This document shows positions 47,788 through 56,077 of a DNA stretch of 64,000 nt, piece by piece (the first letter of the stretch is position 1; each line of letters opens with the position of its first letter). This DNA comes from Kangiella sp. HZ709 (GTDB lineage Bacteria; Pseudomonadota; Gammaproteobacteria; Enterobacterales; Kangiellaceae). The stretch covers positions 1,743,031 through 1,807,030 of the forward strand of contig NZ_WKJC01000001.1 in the NCBI RefSeq assembly GCF_009674675.1, in the 5' to 3' direction. The notes beneath the pieces were generated by a model. That model saw nothing but the letters and a program-made list of their open reading frames with translations, had not been told where the DNA came from and made no database searches. Position numbers and translations under genes: made by a program.

Positions 47788-48492
47788 TTACTTCTTATCC
47801 TCGAATAATTCTTCGGCGGTTTCTTTGATGCGTTCGATGCCGGCGTCGATGATTGGGGTTAGGTAGTCGGATGCTTGGTCCATGAGGGCTTCGCCGGTGT
47901 TGCTGGCGACTTTTTTGGCGATCTTTTTTAGGGTGGCTTTCAATACACCGCGGAAAGACTTGTCGGGGGCGCCTGCTTTAATCAGGGCTTTTTTGACCGC
48001 GGTTTTTTCTTTGGCGGTTAGGTTGGATTCGATCAGCGCGGTTATGGCGTCGAGTCCGAGTTTTACTATACTGGGCGAGAAAGAACCGTCGGAGACAAAG
48101 CCGAGTTTTTTGACTTGCGAGCGTAGGTGATCGGAAACCAATGGGTTTTCCACTTCGAGTACATACAAGTCGCCGTCTTTTTGAATTAAGGGTCGTTTTA
48201 AAAGATTAATGACTTTTTGATTGAGTTCATCGTCGGAGGAGCGTCTTAATTCACGGTTGTAGATCAGGCTACGGGCTTTGGTTCGGGTGACTTTGAGTTT
48301 GGATACCAATTCATACAATTCAGGCTCGGAGTCAATGGCGCCGAGTTGTTCTAAAACATTGAGCACTACTAGTTCGATTTCGCCTTTCGGCAAAGCACCA
48401 AAAGCTGGCGAAGTATAGCTTTGCAAAAAGTAAGCTAGTGCAGCCTTGGCTTTTTTTTCGCTGGATGCTTTCAGTATTTTATCGATATTCAT
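47788..48492 (-). CDS. Helical protein of unknown function
   Basis: The 234-residue protein is helix-rich and soluble, with many Lys and Glu residues and no clear signal peptide or membrane helix. The middle part reads like a winged-helix-type fold (ELYELVSKLKVTRTKARSLIY). The C-terminal third is strongly basic, then acidic (LKATLKKIAKKVASNTGEA). Its DNA is visibly richer in G and C than the neighbouring genes, which could mean separate acquisition. I do not recognise the family. It is 8 bases downstream of the zinc-knuckle gene. Confidence 0.6.
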   Translation of the reverse strand: MNIDKILKASSEKKAKAALAYFLQSYTSPAFGALPKGEIELVVLNVLEQLGAIDSEPELYELVSKLKVTRTKARSLIYNRELRRSSDDELNQKVINLLKRPLIQKDGDLYVLEVENPLVSDHLRSQVKKLGFVSDGSFSPSIVKLGLDAITALIESNLTAKEKTAVKKALIKAGAPDKSFRGVLKATLKKIAKKVASNTGEALMDQASDYLTPIIDAGIERIKETAEELFEDKK

Positions 48493-48500
48493 GGTGCTTC

Positions 48501-48980
48501 CTAGTCGTAATCAATGATTGGAAAACCCCAATATTTATTTTCATAATGCACTTCAAAATAAGGAGTTTGATTTCTTTTGCTCTGGGGCAGTTCAAAGTAT
48601 TGTTCAATCTTACCGTCTTTATCGGTAAATACTGTGTCATTAAATACACTCTTAACTCTTTTATGTTTACTCCAAATCGAAATTTGAACGTCAATTTCTT
48701 GATTTGAGTATGGTTCCATCAAAGGATTCAAAAATGTAGCATCTAAATAGAACTTAGAATTTTTACTATGAGTAAACTTCACTTTTGGACGAGGTATCCA
48801 ATCAGGTCTAAATCCTTTTTTATATTCCTCAATGACCATTTCGAGGGTCTGCTCGCAGTCCATATCGGCTTCCATCTCTCCAATGCATCCCCAGCAATCT
48901 CCTCCACAGTCATCTGACAAGGGATCTGAGTGTACATTTAATTTCCTGCCACAGATTTGGCATTTATCTGTATTAATCAT
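48501..48980 (-). CDS. Cys-rich (zinc-knuckle) protein of unknown function
   Basis: The 159-residue protein opens with KCQICGRKLNVHSDPLSDDC followed by GGDCWGCIGEMEAD: Cys pairs spaced CxxC and CxxxCxxC that should bind zinc. A beta-rich C-terminal domain follows (VQISIWSKHKRVKSVFNDTVF). The ATG is adjacent to the stop of the upstream gene (TAA then ATG, no base between), pointing to translational coupling. Function unknown; small proteins of this sort are often met in toxin-immunity regions, but no toxin is visible. Confidence 0.6.
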   Translation of the reverse strand: MINTDKCQICGRKLNVHSDPLSDDCGGDCWGCIGEMEADMDCEQTLEMVIEEYKKGFRPDWIPRPKVKFTHSKNSKFYLDATFLNPLMEPYSNQEIDVQISIWSKHKRVKSVFNDTVFTDKDGKIEQYFELPQSKRNQTPYFEVHYENKYWGFPIIDYD

Positions 48981-49319
48981 TTATTCTCGTAAGGATTCCA
49001 TTTCTAATTGGAAGTCCAACATATTGTCTTTGAAGCTTTTGCTAAAGGAAATTGTAGTAATACTTTCGGCTTCTTGTCTGCTTGTTGGATATTGCTTGCT
49101 ACAACCTAACCCCCAGACGGCTTGTCCTTGTTTTCTTAATCCGTCATGCATTGGGTCAACAAGGAAAGTAATATATCCCTTTTTGCCTTTGGGTGACCAG
49201 TTCGATTCAAGATACCAAATTTCATCAGCCCACCTTTCTAGATCTTCTGTTTCTATCTTTAGGATATCCCAACCATCGACTTCTAGGTAATCCATTAACT
49301 TTTGCTGATATGTTTTCAT
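48981..49319 (-). CDS. Small acidic protein of unknown function
   Basis: The 112-residue protein has no signal peptide. It has an N-terminal helix and a mixed alpha-beta pattern (DEIWYLESNWSPKGKKGYITFLVDP), then a helical tail, a composition that recalls small immunity or adaptor proteins, without a real match. Its ATG overlaps the TGA of the broken zinc-ribbon gene upstream, and its stop abuts the start of the next gene, so three genes are chained. Confidence 0.55.
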   Translation of the reverse strand: MKTYQQKLMDYLEVDGWDILKIETEDLERWADEIWYLESNWSPKGKKGYITFLVDPMHDGLRKQGQAVWGLGCSKQYPTSRQEAESITTISFSKSFKDNMLDFQLEMESLRE

Positions 49320-49642
49320 AAGTTATTTTTATTTTTTCTACAATCTCTACATTGCACTGCAGTTGAGTCGGTATGACCTTTGGCTTCTTCGTACCACCAT
49401 TTTTGCTGCTCGGCTTTCCAGATTTCTTATTTGCTACAGTCTCGGTATTTAAAAGCTATATCAACATAAAACTGTGGCAGGAAACCATAGGTATTTACGT
49501 GTTTGAGTTTTTCTTGATCTGCGAGTAAGGCTCCATTGGGAAAAGGGGCTATTAATTTTGTATTATCAATTTCTGTGTTTTGCCAAGCGGCTTTTAATTT
49601 TGCTTTTGCCGCTTCATCAAATATGGTGTTTTTAGTTTTCAT
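49316..49642 (-). pseudogene. Zinc-ribbon protein gene interrupted by an in-frame TAA
   Basis: The frame runs from the ATG at 49642 to TAA at 49427-49429 (71 residues ending FKYRDCSK). Beyond that stop the same frame stays open for 36 more codons to a TGA at 49316-49318. The continuation reads EIWKAEQQKWWYEEAKGH and ends QCRDCRK, the second half of a zinc-ribbon domain whose first half is FKYRDCSK. So one gene is split by one stop codon. The first zinc ligand also seems lost: the expected CxxC reads YRDC. The final TGA overlaps the start of the downstream gene (ATGA), as expected of an intact ancestor. A sequencing error is possible. Confidence 0.75.
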
Positions 49643-49650
49643 AATTATAA

Positions 49651-49672
49651 AAAGTAAATCTGACCCTATTTA
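49651..49672. repeat. Short sequence resembling the flank of a dispersed repeat
   Basis: AAAGTAAATCTGACCCTATT resembles a short motif I recall flanking Y1-transposase/RAYT-type genes and small dispersed repeats in marine Gammaproteobacteria. Only one copy is in the window, so this is recollection only, not proof. Confidence 0.25.
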
Positions 49673-49678
49673 TTCTAT

Positions 49679-50515
49679 TTATTTTTTTATGAATTTATAC
49701 AAAGGGTTTAAGCTTATAATTTTCGGGTCTTTTTTAACGGCTAAAATTTTATGTATCGGGTGTTCAATAATGAATACAAATCTATACTCATTATCAGGCA
49801 TAAACATAGTATCTTTTTTAAACATAGATTGGAAAAAAATACGAGTCCAATTGTTATCATCAAAATCTTCAGGCTTATTTAGTATAATAGTTTTGTCTTC
49901 AACATACTCAACAGGCCCATGAATACATCTGACATTAGGAGTATGACCCAGTGTCATAATATGACTTGAGGTCAAACGTTGATTATCTAATTTTAATTCT
50001 CCAATTTGTATGTCTGAAGCAATTAATTTACATATAGCTTCACTAAAAGGATTAATGTCTTTTTGAGAGATTTTGTAAAAGGAATCATAATCAGATGAAA
50101 TTTTTTTAGGCTCTGGGCTTTCATTGGGATCGAGTAGGGAGCAGCAAAAGATATAGCAATTGGGATAATAAACTTCAGCGTCAATGTTTCCTGGTTTTAT
50201 TGTTGTAGTTCCATCAGCATGATAGATGTATTCTCCTTCACCGAGACTAATCTTAGCTCCTGATAGGGGCTTAGTGGGATTTGGGGAGTCTTTATCTGAA
50301 ATGGAAACGACTCCCCCGGTAATGGCATTAAACTGTCTTGAATTTATTATTAGATCAGAGGAGGCTCGACAAGTATATTTAATTGAGCCTTCTTCAGGAT
50401 CTGCTATAGAAAAAGATGGGTCCATTTGGCGATAATAATCGAAAGTACCAAGCTGTATCGTATTGCAGTCCTTGGCGATATTATGTTCTTCCTTGCAGTA
50501 CTTAATCAGATCCAT
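49679..50515 (-). CDS. Hypothetical cytoplasmic protein
   Basis: I choose the ATG at 50515 (278 residues) because GAAGG lies 7 bases before it; a longer frame starts at a TTG at 50596, only 15 bases from the groES operator. The N-terminal part reads LIKYCKEEHNIAKDCNTIQLGTFDYYRQMDPSFSIADPEEG, which I show only in part because of its length: the LGTFDYYR and ADPEEG blocks look conserved. The centre is Cys-rich (YIFCCSLLDP) and the C-terminus holds EYRFVFIIEHPIH. It faces away from groES. No function can be given; some features recall DUF2971-like proteins. Confidence 0.6.
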   Translation of the reverse strand: MDLIKYCKEEHNIAKDCNTIQLGTFDYYRQMDPSFSIADPEEGSIKYTCRASSDLIINSRQFNAITGGVVSISDKDSPNPTKPLSGAKISLGEGEYIYHADGTTTIKPGNIDAEVYYPNCYIFCCSLLDPNESPEPKKISSDYDSFYKISQKDINPFSEAICKLIASDIQIGELKLDNQRLTSSHIMTLGHTPNVRCIHGPVEYVEDKTIILNKPEDFDDNNWTRIFFQSMFKKDTMFMPDNEYRFVFIIEHPIHKILAVKKDPKIISLNPLYKFIKK

Positions 50516-50610
50516 CCTTAAGCCTTCAAATTCAATATGATAACTTTTGATACTATCTAGAATAGCCAACCAAATCAATTTGTTGGTACTCAGCAATTAT
50601 ATTCAAAAAA

Positions 50611-50637
50611 TTAGCACTCAATCCCCTTGAGTGCTAA
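50611..50637 (+). promoter_or_regulatory. CIRCE operator (HrcA-binding inverted repeat) of groESL
   Basis: TTAGCACTC, a 9-base spacer and GAGTGCTAA match the CIRCE consensus in all 18 arm positions. HrcA binds CIRCE and represses heat-shock operons. hrcA itself is not in the window. Confidence 0.96.
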
Positions 50638-50653
50638 AATTTCGTCCCCATAT
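50626..50653 (+). promoter_or_regulatory. Sigma-32-type heat-shock promoter of groESL
   Basis: CTTGAG (50626-50631) and CCCCATAT (50646-50653) are 14 bases apart, fitting the RpoH consensus CTTGAA, 11-16 bases, CCCCATNT. The -35 lies inside the right half of CIRCE, so HrcA and sigma-32 polymerase should exclude each other. Start of transcription would be about 57 bases before the groES ATG. Confidence 0.8.
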
Positions 50654-50716
50654 CTTGTTCACTTATTTAAATTTAAGCCTCAAATCGTATAAATAGAGGC
50701 AGTTTAGGAGAGAAAA

Positions 50717-51004
50717 ATGAGCTTACGTCCATTACATGACCGCGTTGTCGTTAAACGCATCGAAGAAGAGGCTCTTTCTGCTGGCGGTATCGTAATTCCA
50801 GATAACGCTAAAGAGAAAGCTAATAAAGGTACTGTTATCGCTGTGGGTAACGGTAAAGCGTTGGATAACGGCGACGTTCGTGCTTTAGCTGTTAAAGAAG
50901 GCGATGTAGTTTTATTTGGCCAATACGCAGGTCAAGAAGTGAAGGTCGATGGAGATAAAGTCTTAGTACTTAAAGAAGAAGAAATCTTCGCAATCGTAGA
51001 ATAA
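50717..51004 (+). CDS. groES: Co-chaperonin GroES
   Basis: The 95-residue protein is the heptameric lid of the GroEL chamber. It shows [26 protein letters not shown], with the mobile GroEL-binding loop, and ends in [26 protein letters not shown] ribosome-binding site precedes the ATG. It is co-transcribed with groEL 54 bases downstream and controlled by CIRCE and a sigma-32-type promoter. Confidence 0.98.
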   Translation: MSLRPLHDRVVVKRIEEEALSAGGIVIPDNAKEKANKGTVIAVGNGKALDNGDVRALAVKEGDVVLFGQYAGQEVKVDGDKVLVLKEEEIFAIVE

Positions 51005-51046
51005 TCGACTAATTAATAGATTTTAACCGAATTTAAAAGAATTTAG

Positions 51047-52701
<1,655 letters not shown>

Positions 52702-52702
<1 letters not shown>

Positions 52703-52827
52703 TTTTAGTGGTCTTTTTGTCCGCTGGCGTTGTTGTGAATCTTGCTGCGTGTGCTCACCTACTTAATGTAGGCTCCGCTACTCGCAAGCTCCACGCCTAG
52801 CCAGCAAACAAAAATCCTCACTAAAAT
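52702..52827. repeat. Long imperfect inverted repeat directly after groEL
   Basis: The ends ATTTTAGTG (52702-52710) and CACTAAAAT (52819-52827) are perfect inverted repeats. Pairing continues inward with mismatches: TTTTTGT, two bases, GCTGGC on the left against GCCAGC, AAACAAAAA on the right. The interior holds a smaller palindrome, CCTAC-TTAAT-GTAGG (52758-52772). The first base is the last base of the groEL stop codon. It could be a dispersed MITE/REP-like element or an mRNA 3' structure. Confidence 0.75.
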
Positions 52828-52847
52828 ATTTGCATTGAACTGCTTTG

Positions 52848-52876
52848 AAAAGCCTCGCGATTGCGGGGCTTTTTTT
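52848..52876 (+). terminator. Rho-independent terminator of groESL
   Basis: A stem AAAAGCCTCGC / GCGGGGCTTTT with a GATT loop and a run of seven T lies about 145 bases after the groEL stop, downstream of the long inverted repeat. Confidence 0.88.
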
Positions 52877-52965
52877 ATAGGTATAACAAGAATATCTGGC
52901 AAGCGTTAAGTTGCCAGTAAAAAAGGTGATATAACTGCGATGCGGGTCTTACTATTTAGCGATAA

Positions 52966-53265
52966 CTATCCGCATTTGCAGTAGATGGTGACTTCGAATT
53001 TAACTTCTATATAGTCGTTAGTTTCTGTGAGAAGCTTGACGCTGACGGCATCTTTCAAATGACCTTTACAAGTGCCAGTAGAGCATAGCCCGCTTTCGCA
53101 ATAACCATTAGCCTCATCGGCGATCCAGCGATTAAAAGTACCGAGCCAAGATTTTTCGCCAGCTTTTTTATCGATACGTTTTTTTTGCGATGAATAGTTT
53201 TGCGGAGTCTTTTCAGCACAAAGAGTCGATCCTAAGGCATCATTGCCGCGAGTTTCACTAGACAT
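52966..53265 (-). CDS. Small Cys-containing hypothetical protein
   Basis: The 99-residue protein has a basic N-terminal half (NYSSQKKRIDKKAGEK) and cysteines in GYCESGLCSTGTCKG and a C-terminal YCKCG, six in all besides one near residue 16, which suggests metal binding or disulfides. There is no signal peptide. I do not recognise it. The gene stands alone, convergent with groEL. Confidence 0.5.
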   Translation of the reverse strand: MSSETRGNDALGSTLCAEKTPQNYSSQKKRIDKKAGEKSWLGTFNRWIADEANGYCESGLCSTGTCKGHLKDAVSVKLLTETNDYIEVKFEVTIYCKCG

Positions 53266-53463
53266 AATAAATTCCTTCTATTTCCATGTATGTGAATATT
53301 TATAATACATTAAATGAAGAGCCTTTTACTTGGTTCTGTTCTCAATAATCTAATGAGATTTAAACCGTTCATTTACGGTTAAGGGATACCCGAGTAACGT
53401 GAATCGTGCATTATTTAGATAGTAAGGTTATGGTATCTTATTGATATTAAGGAGGGTTGTATT

Positions 53464-54477
53464 ATGAAAAAGGTTATTTTTATTGGTGCTTCGTTACTGG
53501 TTCTAAATGAAGCGGCTTTTGCCAACAAAATTAAGAAATTTAGTTTGAAAGCCCCTGAGGGATATAGTGAGGCTGCTGTTGTAAAGGTGTATTCTACTAA
53601 TGGAGAAAAATGGAATAAGATCGATCAAACCAAAGAGGTTAACTTTAAAGCTCAGTTAAATGCTGAGTGTAAATATGAAGGAAAGGGGAATAAGGCCTAT
53701 AAAGGTGACTTTACCGTTAGTGGCTTTACTCAAGTAGGTGCTGACTATCCTGCCAAGCACCTGATTCCACACGTCAAAGAAACAAAAGGAACCTTCCGGT
53801 TTGATAAAAACTCGAACTTTGATTTTGTGCAAGCATGTAATGTAGAGCTTGAGAAAAAATTATCTGAGAATGCTGATTTAACTAAGTACGATATCTTAGC
53901 TAAGGGTTTTTCTTTAAATTACCCCGCCGCAGTTAAAGCAAGCTATTATTTGACCTGTAAACCAACAGGCATAGGGTTTGCGGATACATCCAGCAAAAGT
54001 GTTTTACTGAATACTAAAATTCAATGCCAAGGTTCAGACTTAGCAAAAGAGAAAATTCCAAAGAAACCGGTTCCAGTTAAGACGGCTAAACTAGTGAAAT
54101 TTATAAAGCAGGTAAAGTTCGCTCCAAAGGTCAAACATATCGTTGGAACTTGTCCGGCACAAGTTGAATTCAATGGCGAGATCGCCGTCAATCGACCCGG
54201 TAATATCGAATACCAATACGTCAGTCATGATGGTCGAAAATCTCCAAAGTTTGAATTAGATTTTGGTAAGGCAGGTTCTAAAAAGTTGCGAGTATGGAAA
54301 CGCACTATTAATAAAGAAGATAATCCTAACGCTTTCAGAGCTGGTTCTAATAATAAGGAGAAGTATGATTACAAAGGCTGGTATCGAGTTGATATCTTAA
54401 AGCCTAAAGGTATAAAGAGTATCCAAAAAAGCTATACGCTAAGTTGCCAAGACAGGAAGATGATGTTGAAAAAATAA
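53464..54477 (+). CDS. Secreted protein of unknown function
   Basis: The 337-residue protein has a signal peptide (VIFIGASLLVLNEAAFA) and is very Lys-rich. Two halves have similar beta-rich character, each with Cys pairs: about 30-190 (LNAECKYEGKGNKAYKGDFTV, ACNVELEKKL) and 220-335 (IVGTCPAQVEFNGEIAV, YTLSCQD), separated by a Lys-Pro linker (KIPKKPVPVKTAK). Domain duplication is possible. The ribosome-binding site AAGGAGGG is strong. It is followed by a terminator and shows no operon partner. Confidence 0.6.
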   Translation: MKKVIFIGASLLVLNEAAFANKIKKFSLKAPEGYSEAAVVKVYSTNGEKWNKIDQTKEVNFKAQLNAECKYEGKGNKAYKGDFTVSGFTQVGADYPAKHLIPHVKETKGTFRFDKNSNFDFVQACNVELEKKLSENADLTKYDILAKGFSLNYPAAVKASYYLTCKPTGIGFADTSSKSVLLNTKIQCQGSDLAKEKIPKKPVPVKTAKLVKFIKQVKFAPKVKHIVGTCPAQVEFNGEIAVNRPGNIEYQYVSHDGRKSPKFELDFGKAGSKKLRVWKRTINKEDNPNAFRAGSNNKEKYDYKGWYRVDILKPKGIKSIQKSYTLSCQDRKMMLKK

Positions 54478-54481
54478 ACTT

Positions 54482-54509
54482 AAGCCCCTATCAAAAGGGG
54501 CTTTTTTTT
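54482..54509 (+). terminator. Terminator after the secreted protein gene
   Basis: A perfect 8-bp stem (AAGCCCCT / AGGGGCTT), 6-base loop and a T-run follow 4 bases after the stop of the gene at 53464. Confidence 0.88.
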
Positions 54510-54557
54510 ATTGAGAAAAAAAGTTAATATTTTTAGATATTTACCGAACAACTAATA

Positions 54558-55268
54558 ATGGTTATGACACGAACTCGCGCTGCTTTAACTCACTTTGGAA
54601 TTAGCGTTATTGTTTTCGCTATGTTTTTATCACTAGTATTTTTTGTGTGGTATGCCTGGCCTTTCAATTTAACTCAAGGTATTGCCGAGATTGTCTACAT
54701 TATGGCTGGAGTAGATGTGGTTTTAGGTCCTTTGTTAACTTTAATCGTTTTCAAAGCGGGCAAAAAAAGTTTGAAATTCGATTTATCGGTCATTGCCCTA
54801 ATTCAAGTTGCTGCACTGGTTTACGGTGCAATGATTATTTATCAAGAACGCCCGGCTTATATTGTCTACAATGTTGACCGCTATAGCGTGGTTGGTGTTT
54901 CTGAGGTGAACTTTGAAGAAAGCCCAATTCCTGAGCAGGCGATTGGGCTACTAGAAAAACCTAAGTTTATCTATGCAGTGTTGCCACAGGGTAATGAAGC
55001 CATGGAAGTGGCTATCAGCGCTGCTAATGGTGGTAAAGATATGGATCGCTTACCAAAGTACTATCGTGATTATAATGATAATAAGCTGAATGTTATTCGA
55101 GGAACTAAGCCCGCTAGATCATTGGCAGTTGATGCTGGCCCTATTGATATGATAGAACATATTAACTATGCACCAGTTGTTGGCAAGAAAAGGAATATCA
55201 TCGCATTAATTGATAACAGAACAGGGGATGTGATCGAATACCGACTGGTAGATCCCTGGCAAAAATAA
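54558..55268 (+). CDS. TfpX/TfpZ-family type IV pilin accessory protein
   Basis: The 236-residue protein has three membrane helices in its first half (about 12-34, 40-62, 78-94; WYAWPFNLTQGIAEIVYIMAGVDVVLGPL cut short here) and a soluble periplasmic C-terminal half. TfpX and TfpZ proteins are encoded next to the major pilin in some Pseudomonas and Acinetobacter strains and raise surface piliation. No pilin gene is next to this one. It starts ATG at 54558, with a second ATG two codons in. The downstream gene follows after 9 bases. Confidence 0.75.
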   Translation: MVMTRTRAALTHFGISVIVFAMFLSLVFFVWYAWPFNLTQGIAEIVYIMAGVDVVLGPLLTLIVFKAGKKSLKFDLSVIALIQVAALVYGAMIIYQERPAYIVYNVDRYSVVGVSEVNFEESPIPEQAIGLLEKPKFIYAVLPQGNEAMEVAISAANGGKDMDRLPKYYRDYNDNKLNVIRGTKPARSLAVDAGPIDMIEHINYAPVVGKKRNIIALIDNRTGDVIEYRLVDPWQK

Positions 55269-55277
55269 GGACATCTT

Positions 55278-56036
55278 TTGGAGCAGGAAGAAAATACAGG
55301 AAGTAAAAATAGTTTAGAGTATATTGTATGTTCGCCGCTAGGGAGTTATCCCAGTGAATCATTTACTTTAAGTGCTAATGGTATTTATATTAAGGATGAG
55401 ATGATTTGCTTGGCATATCCTGCTCATTTGCCCTTTCAAAAAGAAATGCTCGTTACAGCCTTGTTAACGGCCAATAATTTCAAGCAAGGCTTTTTAAAAC
55501 TATACCTTTTACCCTTTACTCATACATTAGATTCGTTTGATGCAGCGAATATTTCCGAGCAACTGGTAGGAGATTTGAAACATAAAAAATCAGAAAGCTT
55601 TGTGGCTAATGGCGATATCCTTCCAGAGTTTGATCAGTATGAAAATGCTAAGGGGGCTTCTTTGCCATTAGCGCTAGGTGGCGTTCCTTACCATCGGATT
55701 AACAATTTAGTGTGTGAAGAGAACTTTTCCTCTGTAATGGAAGCTATACAAAGCAAAGATTACCCAGAGCTTTTTGAAATCATAGAACTGTTACAAGAAA
55801 GCTCTCAACTTAGCTGCCATTTGCAATTTCAAGTTCAAGCCAGTCACTATTTGTTACAGGCTATTATTTTGTTAAATGAAATTGACTGGGCAAAACAACA
55901 TCCTTTGCTAAATGAGTGGTTGAATAAAAACTTAGCAAATCATAGTTTTAAATTAGCAAAGGGTATTAACCCTATTGAATACGTAAAGTTATATAAAACA
56001 GTGGTCATTACTATTAGGAATTCCATTTTGAGTTAA
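55278..56036 (+). CDS. Hypothetical protein downstream of tfpX/tfpZ-like gene
   Basis: The 252-residue protein begins with TTG, 11 bases after an AAGGA site, and no ATG fits better. It has no signal peptide or membrane helix. The region DILPEFDQYENAKGASLPLALGGVPYH is the most distinctive. The C-terminal 100 residues are helical, with repeated Leu/Gln/Asn. I do not recognise it. Spacing of 9 bases makes co-transcription with the TfpX/TfpZ-like gene likely, so a role in pilus assembly is possible. Confidence 0.5.
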   Translation: MEQEENTGSKNSLEYIVCSPLGSYPSESFTLSANGIYIKDEMICLAYPAHLPFQKEMLVTALLTANNFKQGFLKLYLLPFTHTLDSFDAANISEQLVGDLKHKKSESFVANGDILPEFDQYENAKGASLPLALGGVPYHRINNLVCEENFSSVMEAIQSKDYPELFEIIELLQESSQLSCHLQFQVQASHYLLQAIILLNEIDWAKQHPLLNEWLNKNLANHSFKLAKGINPIEYVKLYKTVVITIRNSILS

Positions 56037-56068
56037 TTAAAAAGAGCTAATTTTAGCTCTTTTTAATT
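56035..56068. terminator. Bidirectional terminator
   Basis: A 16-bp perfect inverted repeat (core AAAAAGAGCT / AGCTCTTTTT) lies between convergent genes ending at 56036 and 56078. A-rich and T-rich flanks provide U-tracts on both strands. Confidence 0.9.
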
Positions 56069-56077
56069 ATTGCATGA

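Noticed and set aside
49427-49429. Programmed stop readthrough or selenocysteine/pyrrolysine codon
   Set aside because: The stop is TAA, which is not used for selenocysteine or pyrrolysine, and no readthrough context is visible; mutation or sequencing error is simpler.
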